Assembly: GCA_938036315.1 (NCBI GenBank)
Contig: CALHPK010000009.1
Location: 186,001-250,000, forward strand
Direction of reading: 5' to 3'
Source: an uncultured bacterium
Lineage (GTDB): Bacteria > Calescibacteriota > Calescibacteriia > Calescibacteriales > Calescibacteriaceae
DNA: 64,000 nt
The notes below the pieces were generated by a model. It ran no database searches and was not told the origin of the DNA. It saw nothing but the letters and a program-made list of their open reading frames with translations. Shown here piece by piece: positions 7,688 to 15,575 of the stretch (position 1 is the stretch's first letter; the number at the start of each line of letters is the position of its first letter). The translations under genes were made by a program, and so were the position numbers.

Positions 7688-8041
7688 CTACACTCTTATG
7701 TCTATTTTTGGCTGTTTCAGAGATGACTCTTTTTCTCCTTGATTTTCTCCTTCTTTGTAACCTCCCGACTCTCCTTTTCCTTCATCCTCGCTCTCTTCAC
7801 CTTCTTCTCGCTTACCTCCTCTTGTAAGCAGAGCCTTCCTTTTTCTACTCTCATCTTTCACCTCATCCACTTTCCCAGATTCGGACAAATCAGCAACGCT
7901 TTCAGACTTTTTTTGGGCTTCCTTCTGCTCGGCTACATTCTGACTATGTCTTATAGATTCCGCTACTTGAACAGTACTTATATTCTGGAACCTGTCAACA
8001 TTCGCCATCTGTGAAACAACCTGTTGAAAATCTACTCTCAT
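7688..8041 (-). CDS. Small highly charged hypothetical protein
   Basis: 117 residues. The N-terminal 40 residues (MRVDFQQVVSQMANVDRF then a Gln/Val/Ser-rich helix) look conserved and amphipathic; the remainder is a low-complexity Lys/Glu/Ser/Gly region ending KQPKIDIRV. No membrane segment, signal or known domain is seen. Short helical proteins with this kind of N-terminus occur near flagellar genes in several lineages, but that is only a resemblance. It lies alone between two convergent or divergent neighbours. Function unknown. Confidence 0.55.
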   Translation of the reverse strand: MRVDFQQVVSQMANVDRFQNISTVQVAESIRHSQNVAEQKEAQKKSESVADLSESGKVDEVKDESRKRKALLTRGGKREEGEESEDEGKGESGGYKEGENQGEKESSLKQPKIDIRV

Positions 8042-8103
8042 ACTTAAATATTTTAATCAGAATTTTAACCTAAATAGATTTTAATCAAAGCTCTTGGAAC
8101 TAA

Positions 8104-8182
8104 TGGTATTTTCATACCAACACTTACTTCACAAACTATTAGCCTTCAAAAACGGAATTCGGTATATCTGATAAATTTATCA
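8104..8182. promoter_or_regulatory. Two short palindromes in the 8042-8239 spacer
   Basis: TGGTAT-TTTC-ATACCA (8104-8119) is a perfect 6-bp stem and TGATAAATTTATCA (8169-8182) is a perfect 14-bp palindrome. They lie between the protease 3' end and the start of the charged-protein gene. The second could be an operator; the first could be a weak hairpin. Nothing else is seen in the spacer. Confidence 0.25.
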
Positions 8183-8239
8183 CCTTGAAATGATTAGTTA
8201 GGATTTGATATCCGCAAAAAGCCAACCACAAATGAAAAA

Positions 8240-10393
8240 TCAATTACGACCACAATGCCTTACCCTAAGGCGCATAAAATAGTAAACGAGAAATATCAAA
8301 ACAAAATACATCAAGGATGCAACGTAAGAACTATCTCCAGAAACAAAGCAACCACATCCCCCAAATCCTTGAGGGGATATATTCTGCGAGATAGAATATC
8401 CGTTTAAGAATTCAATATCGATTGTCTCTGGAGACTTTCTGAGTAAAAAATTTTTCCTTGTACTCCAACCGAAGTCGTAAAAGTCCTTCCCATAGACTCT
8501 AAATGGTAACGATGACTCAACAGTTAAGGTTACAAAAAGTTCATCTTTGAATCGTTCTTCACCTAAATAGTATTTTACATTGTGTGCTACCAGGGTAGAA
8601 GACTGAGGATACTGCGGAATCTGGGATAAAAATTTATATACATCTAATTTACCACAACCCCATCTACTATTAGGCGTTATCCCTGTGAATTCATCTTGCC
8701 TTGCACTCTCACATAAAAACTTAATCACATCGTAGGGAGTAAGGGATGGGTTTCTCTCCAGGGCAAGAGCTACAGCCCCAGAAACCTGCGGTGTTGAATG
8801 GGACGTCCCACTGCCGGGACAAAGTGCTTCATCGGTAGAAAGACAAACCGAATATACAACCTCACCAGGAGCAACTATATTTGGCTTTGAAGGATCTATT
8901 CCAACGGATGAAAACTTCGAAATCCCTCCATTATGAATGGAATAAGATCCAACAGCTACAATGTCCGGGGCTGTTCCTGGAACAGAAATCGTTCCCTCTG
9001 AAACGGGATTCAAAAAATATTCTGAGTCCACTGATTCAAAATAACAATCTTTATCATCAGAGGAAATCCAGGCGTCAAAAATAATTTCCCTCGATGAGGT
9101 TACCTTGAATTCCGCCTTTTCCCCTGAAAACCCTAAGACTGAAAATACAGCACCGTCTTTTATCTTCTCAGGTGGGAAAGAATATTTCAAGTTTCCGGGG
9201 AGATCTATACCGTCTCCGAAATATAAGGCAGAGACCTTCTTGTTACTTGAAGAGAGATAGACAATCTGGCCTTTTGCTACCTCTCCGATTTTCCCAGCAA
9301 AGGCTACTCTAATTGACACAACAGAATCTTGAGGAAACCACATCTGAACCTCACATTCATCGCCAACAACCTTCACGGAGAAATATCTTTCCCCAAAAAA
9401 CCTTCCTCTCACATGTATTGGCTTATTTCCCTCATTACCTGCTGCAGCAACTATTATCCTCCCTGGACCAAGCTCCTGCCGGAGCAATGCCTCAAATAAA
9501 CTTGTTCCATCATGGGGTCCGAAATGCCCACCTAAACTTATATTTACAACAGCAGGAAGTTCAAACTTGCGGGCAACTGAAAATATGTATCTTACCGCAT
9601 CCACAACATCTGGCTCTACCATAGTTGACCTTACGACTATCATTGGAGAATCAGGAGCTATCCCCTCTGCGTCCTCCCCACCAAAAGAAATGATTCCAGC
9701 AATCTGAGTCCCGTGCCCAGAATTATCTTTTGATGGACAAGTTTGTTCAGCAAGAACTGATGGTTCTTTACACTCAACCCCGTATGTAAACCCTTCCGGA
9801 TATGTTAGAGAAGATAAGAATGAAGGAGCAATTTCTTGATCCCAAATTCTTATAGCCTTTGAAAAATTGTGCTTTACATCTTCTCTTGCATCTTTGAATT
9901 TATGCAGAAGATACTTAGATCTCCATTCTATCCCGGTATCAACTACACCCACCACCACTTTCTTTCCTGATACTCTAAAAAATCTCTTAGCCTCTGAAAA
10001 CCTTATCTCTTTGTCGATCTCGGCTATCTTGGGGAATAAATGCCCTGGATAGGTGTTGATGGGTATCAACTTACGAGGATACCTAATGTATACTTCACCT
10101 TCATTCAGACACTTTGATGGGTAATAAAGATTTTGCAATACACATCTTAAAAATTCGCTTCCCACACGTTTGGTATATACTACAGGAATTGTTGAAACTG
10201 AGATATAAGGCTGTAGGATTTGATAGTACCCTGGAGACAGCTTAAAATTAATTTCTTTCATTTCGACTATCCAAATCTTCTCATCCAAATTGATATCGCC
10301 TGCCATAGCTTTGACGATAATGTATGGGTCTACATATCTTTGATGATTAATAAAAAAAATAAGCGAACATAAAAGAAAAGCCGGGATATTCAT
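8240..10393 (-). CDS. Subtilisin-like (S8) serine protease with a MYXO-CTERM-like C-terminal tail
   Basis: 717 residues with an N-terminal signal segment (about 4-15). The S8 triad is complete: Asp152 in VVDTGIEW, His227 in DNSGHGTQIAG, Ser about 531 in GSGTSHSTPQVSG; the oxyanion Asn is in AAAGNEGN. A domain is inserted between the His/Asn block and the Ser, as in large cell-envelope subtilases. The last 42 residues are GFGGCGCF, a polar stretch, a hydrophobic helix (SLMYFVLIFLVYYF) and a basic end (MRLRVRH). This Cys-Gly-Cys, helix, Arg arrangement is that of CTERM-type sorting signals such as MYXO-CTERM. The protease is therefore probably processed and displayed at the cell surface (inference). 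No sorting peptidase is visible in the window. Confidence 0.9.
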   Translation of the reverse strand: MNIPAFLLCSLIFFINHQRYVDPYIIVKAMAGDINLDEKIWIVEMKEINFKLSPGYYQILQPYISVSTIPVVYTKRVGSEFLRCVLQNLYYPSKCLNEGEVYIRYPRKLIPINTYPGHLFPKIAEIDKEIRFSEAKRFFRVSGKKVVVGVVDTGIEWRSKYLLHKFKDAREDVKHNFSKAIRIWDQEIAPSFLSSLTYPEGFTYGVECKEPSVLAEQTCPSKDNSGHGTQIAGIISFGGEDAEGIAPDSPMIVVRSTMVEPDVVDAVRYIFSVARKFELPAVVNISLGGHFGPHDGTSLFEALLRQELGPGRIIVAAAGNEGNKPIHVRGRFFGERYFSVKVVGDECEVQMWFPQDSVVSIRVAFAGKIGEVAKGQIVYLSSSNKKVSALYFGDGIDLPGNLKYSFPPEKIKDGAVFSVLGFSGEKAEFKVTSSREIIFDAWISSDDKDCYFESVDSEYFLNPVSEGTISVPGTAPDIVAVGSYSIHNGGISKFSSVGIDPSKPNIVAPGEVVYSVCLSTDEALCPGSGTSHSTPQVSGAVALALERNPSLTPYDVIKFLCESARQDEFTGITPNSRWGCGKLDVYKFLSQIPQYPQSSTLVAHNVKYYLGEERFKDELFVTLTVESSLPFRVYGKDFYDFGWSTRKNFLLRKSPETIDIEFLNGYSISQNISPQGFGGCGCFVSGDSSYVASLMYFVLIFLVYYFMRLRVRHCGRN

Positions 10394-10585
10394 CTTAAAG
10401 ATGATTAAGCTTATGACTTTACTTTTGCAAAAAGTTGGTAGTTTTTACTACAAAATCTTTTATCGCAGAGGACGATATCGCACTCTTCCTATTCTCACAT
10501 TCTTTACTCGGTCACACTCTGAGGATTATCAGAGAAAATGCTCATAATATGTATAATTATTCCAGAAAGGTAGAAAATGTAATAG

Positions 10586-10614
10586 TTACAATGTAAAAAA
10601 ATCACAATTATAAT
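10586..10614 (+). promoter_or_regulatory. proS promoter, implying a leaderless mRNA
   Basis: TTACAA (10586-10591), exactly 17 bp, then a perfect TATAAT (10609-10614). The transcription start expected 6-8 nt further on falls at about 10621, three bases before the proS ATG at 10624. Confidence 0.7.
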
Positions 10615-10623
10615 ATACAAAAT

Positions 10624-12369
10624 ATGAAAGTAAGCGAATATTTTATCTTTTCATTAAGAGAACCTCCTCGCGATGCGGAATCCAAAAGCCACATTCTTAT
10701 GATGAGAGGCGGATTCATAAAGAGAATAGCAGCAGGCATATACAGTTTTACTCCCATAGGATTCAAAATCATAAAAAACATTGAAAAGATAATCAGAGAA
10801 GAGATGGAGCGGATAAACTGCTACGAGGTTCAGCTCCCGCTACTTACACCGGCAGAATTGTGGCAGGAAACAGGAAGATGGGACACATATGGAAAAGAAC
10901 TATTCAGGCTGAAGGATAGAAACGAAAGAAACTTTTGTCTTGCTCCAACTCATGAAGAAATAATAACAGATCTTGTAAGATTTGCCGTAAAATCCTGGAA
11001 ACAGCTTCCTTTCTCACTCTTCCAGATAGGACAAAAATACAGAGACGAAGCCAGACCAAGATTCGGAATAATAAGAGCCAAAGAATTCATAATGAAAGAC
11101 GCATATTCATTCGATAGAACAGAAGAAGAAGCGAAAAACACATATAAAAAATTCTTTGATGCTTATTGCAGAATCTTTGATAGACTAAAACTGGATGTCA
11201 TTCCAGTAGAAGCTGCAGTAGGAGCAATAGGCGGAAAATTTTCCCACGAATTCATCTTCTTTACTGACTACGGAGAAGACAAAGTTATGATTTGCAATTC
11301 TTGCTCGTTCATCTCAAAAAAAGAAATCTCAAGCTTCTTCTTAGACACAGATAAACTCCTCAATGAGATCAAATCAAAAATGGAAACCATTCCATCAAAA
11401 CAAAAAGTTTACACTCCATCAACAACTACAGTCGAATCGCTCAGCGAATATCTAAAAGTACCAATATCACAGATAATAAAATCATTTTTTGTTGAAACCC
11501 AAAGCGGTAAGCACATTCTAGCACTTATAAGAGGGGACAGGCAAATATCAGAAGACAAACTTAAATTAGTGATAAAAGAAGATTTCAAATTAGCCGATGA
11601 AATCAAAGTAAGAGAAATCTTTGGTGCTGGAAAAGGCTTCATAGGACCCCTAAACTTCAAAGGAAGAATAATAGCTGATAAAACCATACTAACATGCACA
11701 AATGGAATTGTGGGAGCAGATGAAGACGATTATCACTTTATAAACATTATCCCAGGGAGAGATTTCGAAATCTCTGAAATCCACGATATAGCCTTGGCCG
11801 AAGAAGGTGATATATGTCCAAATTGCAAAAAAGGAACTCTCAAAGAAAGGGTAGGTCTTGAGCTTGGACATATCTTCTACCTTGGTGAAAAATACTCATC
11901 TCCTATGAGATTGGAGTTCACAGATAAAGATAAAAACAAAAGGTATGTCATCATGGGTTGCTACGGAATAGGAATATCGCGAACGGCCTCTGCAATATTC
12001 GAAAAATATGGTGAAGGAGAAAACTCAGTTGTACTTCCATATGAGATCGCTCCGTTCAAAGTTCATATAATCCCAATAAACACAAAGGATGATGTAATTT
12101 TTTCTACTGCAATGAAGATATATTCTGAACTCAAAGATGTAGCAATAATTGATGACAGAGATGATACGAGTCCCGGAGAAAAATTTGCAGATTGCGACCT
12201 GTGGGGTGCACCAATAAAAATAGTTGTCGGGAAACTTCTAAAAGAAAAGGGGAAAGTTGAAATTATATATAGGCACGAAAGAAAGAGAGAAGAAATGAGA
12301 CCAGAAGAAATTAATGAAAAGATTCTTCCCTATATCCTTTCTCAACCAGCTCCAAAAGGATCCCCATAA
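10624..12369 (+). CDS. proS: Prolyl-tRNA synthetase (bacterial type, with editing domain)
   Basis: 581 residues, standard for ProS with the INS (YbaK-like) editing insertion. Class II motif 2/3 features are seen in APTHEEIITDLVR, QIGQKYRDEARPRFGIIRAKEFIMKDAYSF (motif 2) and GCYGIGISRTASA (motif 3). The INS domain spans about residues 230-390, including PISQIIKSFFVE and GIVGADEDDYHF. The anticodon-binding domain follows (IIDDRDDTSPGEKFADCDLWGAP). The ATG has no Shine-Dalgarno sequence and lies about 10 nt after a TATAAT box. Its last 59 bp overlap the convergent epimerase gene. Confidence 0.96.
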   Translation: MKVSEYFIFSLREPPRDAESKSHILMMRGGFIKRIAAGIYSFTPIGFKIIKNIEKIIREEMERINCYEVQLPLLTPAELWQETGRWDTYGKELFRLKDRNERNFCLAPTHEEIITDLVRFAVKSWKQLPFSLFQIGQKYRDEARPRFGIIRAKEFIMKDAYSFDRTEEEAKNTYKKFFDAYCRIFDRLKLDVIPVEAAVGAIGGKFSHEFIFFTDYGEDKVMICNSCSFISKKEISSFFLDTDKLLNEIKSKMETIPSKQKVYTPSTTTVESLSEYLKVPISQIIKSFFVETQSGKHILALIRGDRQISEDKLKLVIKEDFKLADEIKVREIFGAGKGFIGPLNFKGRIIADKTILTCTNGIVGADEDDYHFINIIPGRDFEISEIHDIALAEEGDICPNCKKGTLKERVGLELGHIFYLGEKYSSPMRLEFTDKDKNKRYVIMGCYGIGISRTASAIFEKYGEGENSVVLPYEIAPFKVHIIPINTKDDVIFSTAMKIYSELKDVAIIDDRDDTSPGEKFADCDLWGAPIKIVVGKLLKEKGKVEIIYRHERKREEMRPEEINEKILPYILSQPAPKGSP

Positions 12370-13063
12370 AATCCTTTGGATGAACAAATGCCACCTTTCT
12401 TCCTGTTGCTCCAATTTTCGGGCCGATAATCCTATATCCCTTCTCCCTTAGCTCATTAACCCTCTTGTCAAAATCATCAACTTGAACCGCAATATGATGA
12501 ATCCCCTCCCCTCTTTTCTCAAGAAAGGATTTTACAGCTGAATCCGAAGAGAAAGGTTCAAGTAGCTCAATCCTTGTCGACCCAAGCCATATGAACGATG
12601 CTGTAAGTCCCTCGGATTCTACTCTATGCCTCCCTGCCGGCTTTACTCCTAAAACTTCTTCAAACTTCTTTTCAGCTTCCCTAAGATCGCTCACAGCAAT
12701 ACCTACGTGCTCCGAAAATGGAAGATATCCTACAGTCATATTGCCAACATCAATTGGAGAAAGTAATTCAACCTTGACATCAAAACCCTTATCTCTGAGT
12801 GATTCTTCGAGTAACATCTTCCAACCTTCAATTTGAGATACAATAACTACTCGTGATGGCTTAAGATTAACCACCTTCACAGCAAGGATTTCAACCGCCG
12901 GCTGAGTAGGAGAATGAATCTTAACAACATACAAATCTAAAATGTCATTACTCCTTGCCAAAATCATATCTCCATCTTGATGAATCTGGCAGTAAGGGGA
13001 TAAGATCACCTTGATAAGATTTACCACCCTCTCAAGCTCAGATAATGGTACACGATCAGACAT
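12311..13063 (-). CDS. mce: Methylmalonyl-CoA epimerase with an extra N-terminal domain
   Basis: 250 residues; the usual epimerase is about 135-150. The C-terminal part (from about residue 118) is a complete VOC-fold epimerase: SEHVGIAVSDL (His metal ligand), FIWLGSTRIELLEP, EGIHHIAVQVDD (His ligand) and GILLELVEK (Glu ligand). It should interconvert the two methylmalonyl-CoA epimers in propionate or succinate metabolism. Residues 1-117 form an additional alpha/beta region with no motif I know. The start is set at ATG 13063; the frame is open further upstream, but that part is unlike protein and overlaps the divergent NtrC-type gene. The 3' end overlaps proS by 59 bp. Confidence 0.85.
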   Translation of the reverse strand: MSDRVPLSELERVVNLIKVILSPYCQIHQDGDMILARSNDILDLYVVKIHSPTQPAVEILAVKVVNLKPSRVVIVSQIEGWKMLLEESLRDKGFDVKVELLSPIDVGNMTVGYLPFSEHVGIAVSDLREAEKKFEEVLGVKPAGRHRVESEGLTASFIWLGSTRIELLEPFSSDSAVKSFLEKRGEGIHHIAVQVDDFDKRVNELREKGYRIIGPKIGATGRKVAFVHPKDFMGILLELVEKGYREESFH

Positions 13064-13130
13064 ACCTAAAATTATAATACACCAATCTATACAAAGCTTA
13101 GTTCTTGAAAATTTAAAATTATTATATGAT

Positions 13131-14585
13131 ATGATAAAAAGTAGTATTCTTTTGGTTGAAGATGATTTGCAAGTAGCTGAATCTTTGAAGCAGATTTTAT
13201 CTTCATATTTTGATGTTGAAATATCCACATCAGCCGAGCAGGCATACCAAATTCTGCAGGATAAAGATTTCTCTATCATTTTATCTGATCTGAAACTACC
13301 GGGGATCTCAGGGCTTGAGCTTCTGAAGAAAATACGTGGCATCGGGCTTACAACACCATTCGTTATGATAACTGCCTTTGGAGATATCCCTACTGCTGTA
13401 GAGGCAACAAAACTCGGAGCTACTGATTTCCTACGCAAAGGAGATCTTGACCCGAAAGAACTTATCAATAAACTTCTCAACCTCCTTGAAGATTCAGATT
13501 TCGAATTCGTTTGCGGAAGTGAAAAAACTAAAAACCTTCTTGCTATATCAAGACGTGTAGCAAAAACCGATTCGACAGTCCTGATACTTGGAGAATCCGG
13601 AGTAGGGAAAGAAGTCCTTGCAAGGTATATTCATAAAGTCAGTCCCAGAGCATCGCGACCATTCGTAGCAGTAAATATGGCAGCAATACCCGATACTCTC
13701 GTAGAGGCAGAACTTTTCGGATACGAAAAGGGAGCCTTCACCGGAGCGGAAAGAAGAAAACCAGGAAAATTTGAAATAGCATCCGGAGGAACGCTCCTAC
13801 TAGATGAAATAGGAGATATGCCACTTCACCTTCAGCCCAAAGTTCTCAGGGTAATACAAGAAAAAAAAGTAGAAAGAATAGGCCAATCCTCATCAGCACC
13901 AATAAAAATCGATGTCAGAATAATATCCACAACGAATAAAAATATAGAAAAAATGGTAAAAGACGGAACATTCAGAGAAGATCTGTTTTATAGATTGTCG
14001 GTAGTGCCATTAAAGATACCTCCACTAAGAGAGAGAAAAGAAGACATCCCCCCCCTCGTCAACTACTTTATTTCAAAATTATCACGAAAGTATGAGGTTA
14101 ACATCTCCATCGAAGATAAAGCTCTAAAAAAAATTAAGGAGTATGATTGGCCTGGGAATGTCAGAGAACTTCAGAATGTTGTAGAAAGGGCTTTTATACT
14201 ATCTTGGAGCGGAACAAAATATGTAACGATAACCTCGGATGCGATTGTAACTTCTGCTGATGAGATCAACCTGCAAACAGCAGGACATAATCAAGAAGCA
14301 AATGATAATCAAAACAGCATAACACCTGAAAATAAAAGAACTGACTTTACAAAAGCAATCCCAGAAGAACAACAGGAATTAAAATCTTGCATTCAGACTC
14401 TCAGTATAGATAACTTAAATATCAAAAATATGGAAAAGATCTTTATTATAAAAGCACTTGAGAGGACTGGCGGAAACAAAAGCAAAGCAGCACAACTTCT
14501 CGGTATAACTGTAAGAACCCTCCGAAACAAACTCAAAGAATTGAAATTAGAAGACAAAAATTCCCATCTCCCATCTTCTGAATAA
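13131..14585 (+). CDS. Sigma-54-dependent response regulator, NtrC family
   Basis: 484 residues in three domains. Receiver (1-120): acidic pocket VEDD, phospho-acceptor Asp in LSDLKLPG, then MITAFGD and the Lys in LRKGD. AAA+ domain (about 130-380): Walker [15 protein letters not shown] sigma-54 loop, LLLDEIGDM Walker B and the R-finger region. C-terminal Fis-type HTH with [20 protein letters not shown]. Flagellar regulators such as FlgR/FleR have this layout, but no sensor kinase is adjacent, so the regulon is unknown. The start at 13131 is chosen because the receiver begins directly after it; TAAAAT lies at 13114-13119 and there is no Shine-Dalgarno sequence. Confidence 0.93.
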   Translation: MIKSSILLVEDDLQVAESLKQILSSYFDVEISTSAEQAYQILQDKDFSIILSDLKLPGISGLELLKKIRGIGLTTPFVMITAFGDIPTAVEATKLGATDFLRKGDLDPKELINKLLNLLEDSDFEFVCGSEKTKNLLAISRRVAKTDSTVLILGESGVGKEVLARYIHKVSPRASRPFVAVNMAAIPDTLVEAELFGYEKGAFTGAERRKPGKFEIASGGTLLLDEIGDMPLHLQPKVLRVIQEKKVERIGQSSSAPIKIDVRIISTTNKNIEKMVKDGTFREDLFYRLSVVPLKIPPLRERKEDIPPLVNYFISKLSRKYEVNISIEDKALKKIKEYDWPGNVRELQNVVERAFILSWSGTKYVTITSDAIVTSADEINLQTAGHNQEANDNQNSITPENKRTDFTKAIPEEQQELKSCIQTLSIDNLNIKNMEKIFIIKALERTGGNKSKAAQLLGITVRTLRNKLKELKLEDKNSHLPSSE

Positions 14586-14624
14586 TTCAGATTCTCTTGT
14601 GCTTACTTTATCTCAAAACTCAGA

Positions 14625-14637
14625 AACCTCAGAGGTT
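14625..14637 (+). terminator. Weak hairpin between convergent genes
   Basis: AACCT-CAG-AGGTT followed by AGGTCTTCTTTT. The stem is only 5 bp, so this is a tentative intrinsic terminator of the NtrC-type gene. Confidence 0.3.
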
Positions 14638-14648
14638 AGGTCTTCTTT

Positions 14649-15506
14649 TCAAATTTCAAAGATCTGATTCACTTTTGATTTAATGTCCTGAGGTGTCCAC
14701 ATTTCTCCCCTGTTCGTGATTCCCTCGTTTGCTATCACATGATATGTAAAAAGCTTTGTTCCATATACAGCTATCAATGAGCCATTTATGTTACGGGAGA
14801 GATCTGAGAGCAAGAAGGCAACCACTGGAGCTACGTGCTTGGGATGTAATTTCTCTTCGTCGCCTAAAGGTACACTTTTTGTCATTCTTGTTCTTGCTGT
14901 AGGAGCCACCAGATTTGCCCTTATGCCATATTTTGCAAATTCAACAGCCCAAGTTTTTGTAAGACCTATAAGACCAGCTTTTGCAGAAGCAAAGGCACAC
15001 TGTCCCCAACCCCCTAATATCCCAGAAACAGAAGTCATATTAATTATCGAACCTCCTTCATTTTGCTCCACCATAACGCTTAAACACTCTTTGCCAATAA
15101 GAAATGCACCTATTAGATTCACCTTTATCACACTTTCAAAATCTTCATAGCTCATATCAAGCGTAAAGTTATCTTTCATATTCCCAGCACAATTTACAAG
15201 CCCATGAACTTTACCGAAGTTCTCAAGAGCTGTTCTGACCACATTTCTTGCCCCCTCCTCTGATGTTATAGAATTGTAATCTGCCACAGCTTCATAATTT
15301 TCGTTCCTGAGCATTTCAACAACTAAATCTGCAACCGATGGATCTCGCCCTTTACCCTCCAGATCCGCCCCTATATCATTCACAACAACCTTAGCTCCAA
15401 GGCGAGCTATATATTTGCATATCTCCGAACCTATCCCTCCTCCTCCTCCCGTGACTATCACAACCTTTCCATCAAGTATCTTCTCTACTTTCCCGTTGTC
15501 AGGCAT
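14649..15506 (-). CDS. Short-chain dehydrogenase/reductase with Phe in place of the catalytic Tyr
   Basis: 285 residues, classical Rossmann SDR related to the dehydrogenase unit of peroxisomal multifunctional enzyme 2 (3-hydroxyacyl-CoA type). The cofactor motif is TGGGGGIG (about 19-26), with VVNDIGADLEG matching the MFE-2 subgroup. Other landmarks are NCAGN (the NNAG position), INMTSVSG with the catalytic Ser, and then CAFASAKAG (about 170-178). In the normal YxxxK signature the Tyr is Phe here (codon TTT), while Lys is kept. Reductive chemistry may therefore be lost or altered. The gene stands alone on the minus strand; no enoyl-CoA hydratase domain is fused. Confidence 0.87.
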   Translation of the reverse strand: MPDNGKVEKILDGKVVIVTGGGGGIGSEICKYIARLGAKVVVNDIGADLEGKGRDPSVADLVVEMLRNENYEAVADYNSITSEEGARNVVRTALENFGKVHGLVNCAGNMKDNFTLDMSYEDFESVIKVNLIGAFLIGKECLSVMVEQNEGGSIINMTSVSGILGGWGQCAFASAKAGLIGLTKTWAVEFAKYGIRANLVAPTARTRMTKSVPLGDEEKLHPKHVAPVVAFLLSDLSRNINGSLIAVYGTKLFTYHVIANEGITNRGEMWTPQDIKSKVNQIFEI

Positions 15507-15553
15507 ATTCTGTTATTAGCGAACTTATATTATAAAAAATTTTATCAAAAATC

Positions 15554-15569
15554 CACAAAATTTTTTGTG
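15554..15569 (-). terminator. AT-rich hairpin after the glycosyltransferase gene
   Basis: CACAAAA/TTTTGTG, 7-bp stem with a 2-nt loop, 7 nt downstream of the stop of the glycosyltransferase on the minus strand, followed by T-rich sequence. No G+C-rich stem, so only a possible terminator. Confidence 0.35.
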
Positions 15570-15575
15570 ATACAA

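Noticed and set aside
13064-13480. Open upstream extension of the epimerase frame
   Set aside because: It overlaps the receiver domain of the divergent NtrC-type gene, and its composition is unlike protein; ATG 13063 is the better start.
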